DNA of 64,000 nt from JAHIKV01 sp963733145 (lineage in GTDB: Bacteria; Planctomycetota; Planctomycetia; Pirellulales; Thermoguttaceae). The notes under the pieces were generated by a model that saw only the letters and a program-made list of their open reading frames with translations, was not told where the DNA came from and made no database searches. Below are positions 1-9,659 of the stretch, piece by piece (position 1 is the stretch's first letter; each line of letters begins with the position of its first letter). Made by a program: the position numbers and the translations under genes. Location of the stretch: the NCBI GenBank assembly GCA_963733145.1, contig CAVTCJ010000005.1, positions 434,001 through 498,000 of the forward strand, given 5' to 3'.

Positions 1-148
1 TGTTTGAATTTTTCTGCGCACTCTTCATGCCGGCAGGCGCTTCGACGACGTTATTCGGGTCGAGGCCATCCTCCAGCGCGTGCGACAGCCGGGGTTCGTT
101 GTTGCGCTGCCCCGGCTCATTGTTGAAGACAACTCGTTTGTCTGCCAT
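1..148 (-). CDS. Hypothetical protein, N-terminal fragment running off the left edge
   Basis: A reading frame of 49 codons opens at an ATG (148-146) and continues off the left end. The peptide is hydrophilic (starts MADKRVVFNNEPGQRNNEPR) with no signal peptide or membrane segment. A GAGGT Shine-Dalgarno-like motif sits about seven bases before the ATG, which is why I prefer this start. It is too short to assign to a family and no partner gene is visible. It could be spurious, but composition and RBS favour a real small protein or the start of a larger one. Confidence 0.45.
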   Translation of the reverse strand, partial: MADKRVVFNNEPGQRNNEPRLSHALEDGLDPNNVVEAPAGMKSAQKNSN

Positions 149-377
149 GCCCACACCTCAGGCTGAAAAGCCATAATGGATAGTTTGGATAAGAAATAGG
201 CTCGACAACCGGTAGTATGCCATAACTGGGGTGAAAATTCCACCCGAGAAACCGCGCGAACTGCATCGAACGGGGCGAAATACATCCGCAGAGGGGGATG
301 CGTTATCCCTTAGGCCGGCTTGCCCAACGCGACATCGGGACCGAATAATTGCCGGAAAGAGTACATAGCCTGCAGGC

Positions 378-456
378 GTAGGGTGGGACAAGCGAAGTGC
401 GGTCCCACCAATAACGTGAAGGGATGGTGGGACCGCGCTTCGCTCGTCCCACCCTA
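378..456. repeat. Palindromic intergenic repeat (GGGTGGGACAAGCG type)
   Basis: Near-perfect inverted repeat with arms 378-410 and 425-456 and a loop of about 14 bases. It would fold into a long hairpin. It stands between the partial left-edge gene and the redoxin gene and codes for nothing evident. The rest of 149-553 holds no convincing gene. Confidence 0.8.
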
Positions 457-553
457 CATTCAAATTCAGCCCTGAATATTTGATTCCTGGAAAATGAAAC
501 CTGACATCGTGCCATCAAGTGTACTCACGGTGTAATTTTGGAGGTCCAAGGAC

Positions 554-1156
554 ATGACTATTATGACCATGACGACGAGACGAGTTGTTTGTATCGCGGC
601 ATTGGCCGTCTTGTTTGGCGCCGAGGCCGGCGCGGCCGACTTGACCATCGGACAACAGGCCCCGGACTTTAAGGGCATCATCGGCGCCGACGGCAAACAG
701 CACTCTCTGGCCGACTACGCCGACGCCCGGCTGGTGGTCGTGGCCTTCATCTGCAACCATTGCCCCGTGGCCAGGGCCTTCGAGGACCGGCTGATCGCCT
801 TGCAAAAGGATTATAAATCGAAAGGGGTGCAATTGGTGGCCGTCAACGTGAACAATATCCCGGCCGACCGGCTGGACCAGATGAAGAAACGGGCGAAGGA
901 AAAGGGCTTCAACTTCCCCTACCTCTACGACTCCACGCAAAAGATCGGCCGCGATTTCGGCGCCACGGTGACCCCTCACGTGTTCGTCCTCGACAAGGAC
1001 CGGAAGGTCGTGTACATGGGCGCGATCGACGACCAAATGAATGCGCAAAAAGTCAAGCAGCACTACCTGCGCGACGCCCTGGACGCGCTGTTGGACGGCA
1101 AAAAACCGCCGAAGGAGACCACCCGGCAATACGGCTGCTCCATCAAATACGAATGA
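554..1156 (+). CDS. Secreted thioredoxin-fold redoxin (AhpC/TSA-like)
   Basis: This is a 200-residue protein with a signal peptide (hydrophobic stretch about residues 11-27, cleavage after AGAA) followed by a redoxin domain. The strand after the signal leads into VVAFICNHCPVA, a CxxC active-site motif at Cys67/Cys70. The cis-proline region GATVTPHVFVLD follows near residue 139. A further Cys in the C-terminal GCSIKYE tail is typical of planctomycete thioredoxin-family proteins of this type. Its expected role is thiol-disulfide exchange or peroxide reduction in the periplasm. The ATG at 554 is preceded by GGAGG (540-544) at good spacing. The gene is intact. The next gene is another thioredoxin-fold protein, so the two may work in the same envelope redox pathway (inference). 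Confidence 0.85.
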   Translation: MTIMTMTTRRVVCIAALAVLFGAEAGAADLTIGQQAPDFKGIIGADGKQHSLADYADARLVVVAFICNHCPVARAFEDRLIALQKDYKSKGVQLVAVNVNNIPADRLDQMKKRAKEKGFNFPYLYDSTQKIGRDFGATVTPHVFVLDKDRKVVYMGAIDDQMNAQKVKQHYLRDALDALLDGKKPPKETTRQYGCSIKYE

Positions 1157-1159
1157 CCA

Positions 1160-1323
1160 GGGGACTGTCCCAATTTTCGCGGCGTGCGGAATCCGGCGTT
1201 ACGAGTCCGCGTATCGGCCGCGAAAATGGGACTGTCCGGCCGCGTGAAGGGGACAGGTCCCTGTTTTCGGCCCGCGTTTTTCCCGCCCAACACGCTTTCA
1301 CGCCGAAAAATGGACCAGTCCCC
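1160..1323. repeat. Two adjacent palindromic repeats (GGGGACTGTCC / GGGGACAGGTCC type)
   Basis: There are two consecutive inverted repeats. The first has arms 1160-1183 and 1217-1237. The second has arms 1249-1272 and 1302-1323. The second has a close copy at 26703-26778. They fill the gap between the redoxin and the TlpA-like lipoprotein. The apparent upstream extension of the lipoprotein frame is translation of this repeat, so I do not include it in the gene. Confidence 0.8.
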
Positions 1324-1332
1324 AGCCGCCCC

Positions 1333-1856
1333 ATGAATAGTCATCCGGTCCGACGTATTGCCTTGCTGCTGTTGCTGGGCGGTTGCCTCATTGCCGCGGG
1401 GTGCGAGCGAAATCCAATACCGATTCCGCGCCCCGAGGTTCCGCTTCACCGAATCGACGCGCCGGGATTGACCCGGCTGCTGGAGCGCCGGCGGGGAAAG
1501 GTAGTGCTGGTTGATTTCTGGGCCACGTGGTGCGGGCCGTGCATGGAATTGCTGCCGCACACCATCGAAATGCAAAATCGTTTCCGCGACCGGGGGTTGG
1601 AGGTTCTGACGGTCAGCATGGACGACACGGACAACGAGGCGGCGGTTCGCCGGGCGCTGGGCAGCCGCGGCGCGACGGCGGAAAATTGTCTCTCCCGTTA
1701 CGGAGTCGGGTCGGAAGGGTTTACCGCCTTCCGAATCGAGGACGGCGCGCTGCCGCACCTGCGCCTTACGACCGCCGGGGCAAGTTGCAGCGCGAATTTT
1801 CCGGCAAGATCGTGCCCGCCGACGTGCAACGGGCCGTGGAAGAATTGTTGAAATGA
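1333..1856 (+). CDS. TlpA-like thioredoxin lipoprotein (frameshifted)
   Basis: From the ATG at 1333 the protein begins with a lipoprotein signal (MNSHPVRRIALLLLLGG..., lipobox LIAAGC with Cys24). A thioredoxin domain follows with the active site WATWCGPC near residues 63-70 and the strand LEVLTVSMDD. The normal C-terminus (YDRRGKLQREFSGKI...EELLK, stop at 1854-1856) lies in a different frame. The shift is near 1767, where CTTTAC is expected and CTTAC is read, so one T is missing. The unshifted frame ends in a Cys-rich nonsense tail at 1851. The role is a membrane-anchored periplasmic disulfide reductase of the TlpA/ResA type. The upstream in-frame extension lies in the repeats and is rejected. 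Confidence 0.8.
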
Positions 1857-1933
1857 CTCGTCCGGCGACTATTGACTTGCGGGATACGGCTGCTACCTTC
1901 AGGGTTGGCCTGCATTTCTCACCAGTCGAACAG

Positions 1934-1992
1934 TAGCCCGAAGCGCAAGCGAGGGCAAGCCGTTATTCATCCCTCGCTTGCGCTTCGGGCTA
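1934..1992. repeat. Palindromic intergenic repeat (TAGCCCGAAGCGCAAGCG type)
   Basis: Perfect 22-bp inverted repeat with arms 1934-1955 and 1971-1992 and a 15-base loop. A second copy is at 25082-25140. Confidence 0.85.
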
Positions 1993-2125
1993 GTGTATAG
2001 TGCTTCGGAATGGAGGTTGGTTATTGACGGCCGGGAACGCATTTTCCGGCTGTTGGCAATTTCCATTCTCGTATTCCGTCGGCGAAATTTTCCGCAACAC
2101 CTTCCACAAACGAGAGAGTCCGCTC

Positions 2126-4704
2126 ATGCTCCCACGGCTTTCCGGCTTGCTCTGTGTCGTGGTTTCGTTGATGTTTATTTTTGCAGGCGCCCCTGCCCGG
2201 TGCGAGACGGCAGCCCCGGCGACGATTGTTTCGCCGGTTGGCGGCTCGTTTGCCGAAAAGCTGGCGGCCAAGGAGGTGCGGCGCTACGTGTATCTGCGGA
2301 CCGGCAAACTGCTGCCGATCGTCGCGGCGGACATCCATCATCGCCAGGTTCATGTCCCCGCCGGCCGGCTGGTGGTCGTGGCCCGCAAGGATCGGCCGGA
2401 GGTCACTGCAATTCTCGCTTCAGCCGATTTGCAGACCAGAGTTGCCGCGTTGCCTCCCGGAGGATACTTGTTGACGACGGTCAAGCAGGCCGACCGGCCC
2501 GCGCTGCTGGTTGTAGGCGGTGACGATATTGGGACGTTGTACGGCGCCTATCGTTTGGCCGAGCACTGGGCGTGCGGTTCTATTTGCACGGCGACGTCAT
2601 TCCCGACAAGCAGATTCCGCTTGAACTTGACCGACATCGACGACGCCGGAAAGCCGCTGTTCGCCCTCCGCGGCATCCAGCCGTTCCACGATTTTCCCGA
2701 GGGGCCCGACTGGTGGAACCGCGACGGCTACAAGGCCATCCTCGGCCAGTTGCCGAAGCTGGGGATGAACTTCTTCGGGCTGCACTGCTATCCCCAGGGC
2801 GGCGTCGGGCCGGAGCCGCTGGTGTGGATCGGCCCGACCGCGGGAGATCGCCCCGGACGGCAAGGTGAAGGCCAGCTATCCCTCGCGGCATTTCACCGCC
2901 AGCAACGTGACCGGCGCCTGGGGATACCAGCCGGGCAAGACCGGCGACTACGTCTTCGGCGCCGCCGATCTGTTCGACCGCGACGACTACGGCGCCGACT
3001 ACATGCGCGGCACGCATCCCTGGAACAAGATGTCGCCCGAGCAGTGCAACGCCCTGTTCGACCGGATGGGCGAGTTCCTCGGCGACGTGTTCACTTTCGC
3101 CCGGCGGCTGGGCATCAAGACCGTGCATCGGCACGGAGACGCCGCTGATGATTCCCACGGCGGTGAAAGAGCGCCTGCAAGCGGCGGGCAAGAATCCGGC
3201 CGACCCGGCCGTGGTGCAGGAGGTCTACGAGGGGATGTTCCGGCGGATCGCCAAGATTCATCCGTTGGACTACTACTGGCTCTGGACGCCCGAGGGCTGG
3301 ACCTGGCAAGCGGTCAAGCAGGAGCAGATCGACGCGACGCTGGCCGATCTCCGCGCGGCGATGGCGGCGGCGAAGAAGGTCAAGCCTCCGTTCACGCTGG
3401 CCACCTGCGGCTGGGTGCTCGGGCCGCCGCAGAACCCGTCGCTGTTCGACGAGTTGCTGCCGAAGGACATGCCGATGAGCTGCATCAACCGCGAGGTGGG
3501 CAACACGCCGGTCGAGCCGGGGTTCGCCAAGGTCCAGGGGCGGCCGAAGTGGGCCATTCCCTGGATGGAAGACGATCCGGGCCTGACCATGCCGCAGCTC
3601 TGGGTCGGGCGGATGCGCCGCGACGCCGCCGACGCCCTGAAGTACGGCTGCACCGGCCTGATGGGCATCCACTGGCGCACCAGAATCCTGGCCCCCAACG
3701 TCTCGGCCCTGGCCAAAGCCGCCTGGGACCAGTCGGGCTGGACCGGAGAGCCGAATTTGGACCTCCAGGCGGCAAACCGCGCTTCGCCCCGTCGGCCGAT
3801 TTCTATGCCGACTGGGCCCGCGCGGAGTTCGGCCCCGAGGCGGCCGAGCCAATCGCCGCCATATTCATCCGGCTGGACGGCCGTCTGCCGCGTCCGGTCA
3901 GATTGGGTGACGGGGCCGGGCTCCATCAGACCCTCCAGTCGCGAAGTGGAGCGATGTGCAAAAGGAATACGCCTTCGTCGACGAGTTGGCGGCCCTGCGG
4001 CCGCGGATCGCAGGCCCCGGCAACCTCGAGCGGTTCGATTACTGGCTGAACAACTTCCGCTGCTCTCCGCTCGATTGCCGAGGTGCGGTGCGTCTGGCGC
4101 CGGTTCAATGCCGCGCTGGAAAAGGCCAAGGCGGAAAAGGACCGCGGAGGCCCGGCGAGAAACTCGCCCGCGAATTCGGCCCTGCCCGCCCGGAAGGAAT
4201 TGGTGGCCGCGTTTGCCGAACTGCATCGGCATTTGCTGGCCGCGGTGAGCAATTCCGGCGAGATGGGCAACCTCTGCAATTGGCAACAACAGACCATGCC
4301 GGTGCTGTTGACCAAACCGGGCCGGGAATTGGCCGCACTGCTCGGCGAGGACCTGCCGTCGGACGCCGTTCCCTCGAAACGACTACATCGGCCCGCCGCG
4401 GATGCTTGTGCCGGTGGTCCGCACCGGCCTCATCGCCGGGGAACCGCTGCGGCTGAAAGTGATCGTGCTGGGCGGAAAACCGCAAGTGGCCGCGCTGCAT
4501 TGGCGGCCGCTGGGGACCGGCGAGTTCGCCGAGGTTCCGCTGACCCACGTGGCGCGGGGCGTGTATGCCGTATCGCTGCCGCCGGAAGCCGTCAAAGACG
4601 ACTTCGAGTATTACGTCGAGGCCCAGATCGGCGGCGCGGATTTGAAGTTTCCGCCCACCGCCCCGCGGCTCAACCAGACCGTAGTTGTGACCCCGGGGCG
4701 GTGA
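2126..4704 (+). CDS. Secreted GH67-type (alpha-glucuronidase-like) hydrolase, multiply frameshifted
   Basis: The reading frame starts at ATG 2126 with a signal peptide (MLPRLSGLLCVVVSLMFIF). An N-terminal alpha-glucuronidase-type domain follows (EKLAAKEVRRYVYLRTGKLLP ... LLVVGGDDIGTLYGAYRLAEH). Next is a long TIM-barrel-like region (ALRGIQPFHDFPEGPDWWNR, NFFGLHCYPQGG, WTPEGWTWQAV, GLMGIHWRTR). The C-terminal beta-rich domain ends at 4704 (LNQTVVVTPGR). The product would be about 860 residues. To follow it one must change frame near 2565, 2630, 2850, 3120, 3765, 3945, 4080 and 4385. Several are simple: a missing G at 2565, an extra T at 2630, an extra G at 2850. The expected role is release of sugar acids or sugars from plant or algal polysaccharide. 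The substrate is not predictable from sequence. It is either error-ridden sequence or a pseudogene. I favour errors, because every segment still reads as protein. Confidence 0.7.
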
Positions 4705-4754
4705 ACGGCTGCGACTCGGGGCATTCCGCGGTTTGCGTGCGTGAATTGAAGCCA

Positions 4755-4974
4755 TAGCCCGAAGGGCTTGTGATAGGGTAGCCCAGGGTCGCCGCGCAGC
4801 GGCTACCCTGGGAAGAGGGAGGCGTATCTCACACATCAACCCTGAAAGGGTTGCGTTGTGCGGCGTGCCACCTCCGAAACCCCGTTGGGGTTTTTCTGTT
4901 CCCCTCGCCTTTCTCACCCGGGGTAGCCGCTGCGCGGCAACCCCGGGCTATCTTATGAAAAGCCCTTCGGGCTA
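4755..4974. repeat. Large nested palindromic repeat between convergent genes
   Basis: The outer arms are 4755-4769 (TAGCCCGAAGGGCTT) and 4960-4974. Inside them is a second imperfect pair around GGTAGCCC...GCGGCTACC near 4777-4811 and 4919-4950. The element sits between two convergent genes and the end of the transporter frame runs into its outer arm. It could form a very long stem and act as a bidirectional terminator (inference). Confidence 0.75.
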
Positions 4975-6515
4975 ACAAACAAAGTGCGGAATGCACCGGC
5001 TGCGACTTAAAATACTGACTGGTTTGCGGGCGCGGAGCCTAACCATCTGCCCCGTAGCGCCGGGCTTCGCGCCGCTCTTCATCAACCAATCCCGCTCGAT
5101 CTGTTCGAGCGATTGCCCCTTGGTTTCGGGCACCCAGCGCCAGACGAACATCACGCTGACGGCGCAGAAGACGGCATAGACCCAAAACGGGAAGCCGTGG
5201 TTGAAGCGATCGGTCAGCCAGGGATTTTCGTCCATCAGGGTGAACGTTTGGGTGACCAGATAGTTGGCCACCCACAGGCAAACGGTGGCGATGGCCATTG
5301 CCCGGCCGCGGATGGCGGTGGGAAATATCTCCGACAGAATCACCCAGGTGACCGGTCCCACGGAGAGGGAGAAACAGGCGATGTAGCCGAGGATGAACGC
5401 CAGCACCCAGAGATCGGTGTACTGCCAACAGGCCGCCAATCCCATGGCCGTCAGGGAGAGGCCCATGCCCGCCGCGCCGATGAGCATCAAGGGTTTGCGG
5501 CCCACCAGATCGACCGTCCAGATGGCGATAATGGTGAAGAGGAGGTTGACGGCGCCCACCAGGGCCTGCTGCAAGAGGGCGGCGTTGGTTCCGGAGCCGA
5601 GTTTTTTGAAAATCTCGGGGCCGAAATAGAGGAAGACGTTGATGCCGGTGACTTGCTGCAACACCGCCAGGACCACACCGATGGCCAGCACGGTCCTCAT
5701 TCCCGGCCGAAAAAGCTGGGCGATGGAGCCCGATTCCCGGGAAAGAACGGCCTCGATTTCACCCAGTTCGGCCCGGGCGTACTCCGCTCCGCCGACTCGG
5801 GCAAGGATCGCCTCGGCCTCCGGCTGACGGCGGTTTTTGACCAGCCAGCGGGGGCTTTCGGGCACCAGGCACAACAGCAGCAGAAACAATCCCGACGGCA
5901 CGATGCCCGAGCCGAACATCCACCGCCAGCCGTATTCGACGTTCCAGGAGACGGCCGCCGGGGCTGCCCGATCGACCGCCGAGCCGTATTCGGCGATGAG
6001 GTAATTGAGGAAGTACACCGCCAACATTCCCGAGATAATGGCAAACTGGTTGATCGAAACCATCCGCCCGCGGACGCGGGCCGGCGCGATCTCGGCGATG
6101 TACATCGGCGAGGTCATGGAAGCGGCGCCGATGCCCAGGCCGCCGATCATGCGAAACGCGATGAACGAGGAAAAGTTCCACGGGAAAGCCGTGCCGACGG
6201 CCGAGACCAGGAAGAACAGGGCCGAGAGGATCAGCATCCCGCGCCGTCCGAAGCGGTCGCTCAGCATCCCGGCCGCGCCGGCGCCCAGGCGCAGCCGAGC
6301 AACGCGCAGGCGGCGGTCCAGCCCTTCCACAATTGCGGATCGAGGTCAAAGTGCTTCTGCAAAAAGCCGATGGCCCCGGAGATGACCGCCGTATCATAGC
6401 CGAACAGCAGTCCGCCCAACGCCGCCACCAGGGTCAGCAGGAGCACATAAATCATGCTGCCGCGATTGTCCGCCGTGGCTTTCATCGTCGTATCCCGAAA
6501 CGAGGCAATGGCCAT
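4972..6515 (-). CDS. Sugar-porter MFS transporter 1 (one frameshift)
   Basis: This is a 12-helix major facilitator of the sugar porter family, about 514 residues. Signatures are GGLLFGYDTAVISGA in helix 1, DRFGRR in loop 2-3, PESPRWLVKNRR after helix 6, QQVTGINVFLYF in helix 7, and PETKGQSLEQIE at the end. The N-terminal 75 residues are in another frame. The shift is near 6288, where a run of C is one short (expected GCALGAGAAGMLSDRFG). I take the start at ATG 6515, which overlaps the TGA of the upstream transporter by one base (TGATG), so the two are translationally coupled. ATG 6485 is an alternative. The likely role is proton-coupled uptake of a sugar at the inner membrane. It pairs with the second transporter and the neighbouring secreted hydrolase. 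Confidence 0.8.
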
Positions 6516-8171
6516 CAATCCACCAGTTCGTGCTCGATCTCTTCCAGGGTCTTGCCCTTGGTCTCCGGCAGGTAACGGGCACAAAACACCAACCCCGCGG
6601 CGCAGACCGCGCCGTAAACCCAGAAGGTAAAGCCCGTGCCGATCGACTCTTCCAGCAGGGGATACGTGATGGTCAAAAGGAAGCATCCAAACCACAGGGA
6701 GAACACCGAAATGGACATCGCCGCCCCGCGGATGCGATTCGGAAAGAGTTCCGACAGCACGACCCATGTGACCGGCGCCAAGGAAAGGCCGTATAAGCCG
6801 ATCGACAGGAGCATCAGTACCAGAACGAATGTTCCGGTGAAGCCGGTGAGATAGCCGCCGCCGATAAAGAGGTGCAACAGGGTCAGGCCGCCGAAGCCGA
6901 TCAGCATCAGAATCCGACGCCCAAAGCGGTCGACGCAGAGCAGCGCGACCACCGTAAAGGTTAGATTCACCGCGCCGATGATGACGATATTAAACAGCGC
7001 GGCGGAGACGGTGTAGCCGGCGGCGCGGAAGAGGTCGGCGGCATAGTAGAAGATCACGTTCATCCCGCACCATTGCTGGAGGATGGCGAAAATCGCGCCG
7101 ATGGAGACAATCCACAGCAACTTCGGCTCCAGCAGGTCGCGGAAGTGGACCTTCTCGATCTCGCCCACCAAGGTCTCCTCGATGCTGGCCGTTTCCCGGT
7201 CGGCGAACTCGCCGCCGCCGATGCGGGACAGCACCGCGCGGGCTTGGGCCGACTTGCCATTCTTGACCAGCCAGCGGGGGCTCTCCGGAACGAAAAACAT
7301 CAGCACAAAAAACAGACAGGCCGGCAATGCGGTCACTCCGAACATCCACCGCCAACCGTGGGCGACGCTCTGCGGAGTCATTCCGCGGCCGACCGTCTCC
7401 AGCACCAGCTTGTCGTCCGTGTTGATGGGGGCCTTTGCCTGCTCCTTGATAAATTTCCTTGACGATTGCGGCGGCGCCTTCGTAGTCCAACCGGGCCGAG
7501 CGGCGGGCGGCCAGATCGGTGAACTTTTCGATGAACTGCCGGCGGTCCTTGGCCTTGACCTGCCAGGCCAGCTCCTCGGCGACCCGGCCCGCGTTCCAAC
7601 CCGCCGTGGTCGCCGGGGCCGCGGCCAGCAGTCGCTGATCGAAGTCGCGGGTAAATTGCTCGATGCCGTAGTTGGCCACCTGCGCCAGCAGGATGCCGAT
7701 AACGATGGTCAATTGGTTCATGGCCACCAATCTGCCGCGGACGGCGGCCGGAGCGACTTCGGCGATGTACATCGGCGAGAGGTTCGAGGCCAGCCCGATG
7801 GCCACCCCGCCGGCAATCCGCCAGAGGTTGAACGCCCAAGAACTGGCCTGCCGTCGCAGTCCCCAACGCAGATACAACGAACACCAGGGCGGACAGGATC
7901 AGCAGCCGTTTGCGGCCGAAGCGGTCGCTCAGACATGCCGGAGAGGACGGCCCCGATCAGGCAGCCGACCAGGGCGCTGGCCATGGCCCAGCCCTGTTGC
8001 CAGGCGGTGGTCAGCGATGAAAAACCGTTCGTAGAACGGCTTTGTGCCGCCGATGACGATCCAGTCGTAGCCGAACATCAGCCCGCCCAGGGCCGCCACG
8101 AGCGAAATCCCCCACACGTATCGCATGTTGTATCGGGGCTGGAAGGGGGCCGGCGGGGATGAATTCGACAT
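6515..8171 (-). CDS. Sugar-porter MFS transporter 2 with enlarged TM5-TM6 loop (several frameshifts)
   Basis: This is a second sugar porter of about 550 residues starting at ATG 8171 (MSNSSPPAPFQPRYNMRYVW). Signatures are GGLMFGYDWIVIGG in helix 1, SPMYIAEVAPAAVRGRL, PESPRWLVKNGK, QQWCGMNVIFYYAADLF and PETKGKTLEEIEHELVD at the C-terminus. Frame changes are needed near 8015, 7935, 7850 and 7440. Unlike transporter 1, about 100 residues separate helix 5 (NYGIEQF) from GWRWMFG, where transporter 1 has about 25. This extra charged segment should lie on the periplasmic side. It ends one base into the start of transporter 1, so the two form an operon. The region upstream (8172-8397) faces the divergent methyltransferase gene. 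Confidence 0.78.
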
Positions 8172-8340
8172 TACGTGTGCTCCGCGGGGATGAAGGACCG
8201 GACCGATTTTGCCCATGCTATCCGCAAACCGCACTGTTTGACAAGAGGTTGCAGCGGCGGGCGGGCTTTATAGAATGTCCAATAGTGCATACAATTGTCG
8301 TTTTGCGGTCGTCGGCATGACGGCCCTGATACAGCCTCAG

Positions 8341-8367
8341 AGCCGCCGTGCCGGCGGCCGCTAAACA
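8341..8367. repeat. Half copy of the TTTAGCGGCCGCCGGCACGG repeat
   Basis: The segment reads as the complement of one arm of the palindrome at 39378-39443. It lies in the divergent promoter region between MFS transporter 2 and the first UroD-type gene. Confidence 0.55.
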
Positions 8368-8397
8368 ACGCATATCCCCCGAACCCAAGGCCCACCG

Positions 8398-9574
8398 ATG
8401 AACTCCCGCGAACGATTCCTGGCGGTCCTCGACGGCCGGATGCCCGACCGCGTCCCGGTCACGCTTTTCATCTGCGACCAAGGGCACTTCCTCAACCAGA
8501 TGTACCCCGACGTCGATCCCTGGGACTTCGAGACCTTGCAGTTGAAGGTCATCGAGATCGCAACGCCAATTCGGCGTCGACGTCTTCGTCCGCATGCTCT
8601 TCGGCCTGAACGATCCGCTCTCGATCCACATGGGCGGGCTGAACGTCGTCGCAGCAGACCGACCGCTGGGAGGTCAGGACCGAGGAGTCGCAGCGCGGCG
8701 CACACGACCGTCTGGCACTCGACCATCCGCACCCCGGACGGCACGCTCACGCAGGAGTTTTCGCGCAATCAGCAGCGGCCGGGCACTTTCGTCTACGCCT
8801 GCACGAAGAAGCCGATCCATACGCCCGCCGATCTGGAAATCGCCATCAAAAACGAGCCGCCCATGCCCGAGTCGTTCCGCGAGAACGCCCGGCGGCGGGT
8901 GGCGCGGATCAAGGCGGCGTTGGGCGACGACGGCATCCTCGGCTCCTGGACGCCGCACGGGCCGTTCAACAACGCCTCGCTGCTGGTCGATCACGACGAG
9001 CTGTACAGCCTCTTCCTGACCGACTACGATTTTTACGAGCGGCTGATGCGGTTCGCCATGAATCGGATTTTGGACTACGCCCGGGCGATGGACGAGGCCG
9101 GCGTGGACGTGCATTGCGTGGGCGGCAACGTGCCCGGCGGCTTCCTCGGCCGGAAAACCTACGACCGCTACATCCTGCCCTTCGAGCGGGAGTACATCGC
9201 CTTCGTGCAGCAGAACGGCACGCCCGCCATGTACCACAACTGCGGCCAGATCATGAATCTGGTCGAGTCCTACGTGGAACTGGGCGTGCGGGTGGTCGAG
9301 CCGTTCTCGCCGCCGCCGCTGGGCGACGCCGACCTCGCCCGGGCGAAGGCCATCGTCGCCGGCCGCTACGTCATCCTCAGCGGCATCGACCAGGTGAACG
9401 TCCTGCAAAAGGGCACGGTGGATCAAGTCCGCCGGGCAACCGAACAGGCCATGCTGGCCGGCAAGCCGGGCGGCGGGTTCATCCTCCAGCCGGTCGATTT
9501 CCTCGAATACGGCACGCCGCCGGAAAACGTCGCGGCCTACGCGGCCGCCGCGCAGGGAGCTGGCGGCATATTGA
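8398..9574 (+). CDS. UroD/MtaA-type methyltransferase family protein 1 (frameshifted)
   Basis: It starts MNSRERFLAVLDGRMPDRVP, the typical N-terminus of uroporphyrinogen-decarboxylase-fold proteins. The C-terminal half carries the HNCGQIM motif (HxCG) seen in zinc-dependent corrinoid methyltransferases such as MtaA/MtbA, and the glycine-rich segments GSWTPHGPFN and ILSGIDQVN. Frame changes are needed near 8565, 8650 and 8695. The last probable shift is near 9553: with one extra A removed the protein ends AARELAAY at 9574, as homologues do. The uncorrected frame runs to 9645 with an unlikely tail. It is probably a methyl-transfer enzyme in demethylation or corrinoid metabolism rather than a haem-pathway decarboxylase (inference). 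It is followed by a symporter and a second member of the family. Confidence 0.72.
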
Positions 9575-9659
9575 CACTGTTCCAATCGCTGCCTAAAATT
9601 ATCTTTTTCTCTTTCCCCCGTTGTCGATGCCCCGAGCGCACCTAGGAACATAGATCGTC

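Noticed and set aside
1153..1332. N-terminal extension of the TlpA-like lipoprotein
   Set aside because: It translates two palindromic repeats. The lipoprotein signal starts at 1333.
5113..6399. Long plus-strand frame (428 codons) opposite MFS transporter 1
   Set aside because: Antisense shadow of a clearly conserved transporter. The translation is rich in His/Asp/Gly/Gln with no motif.
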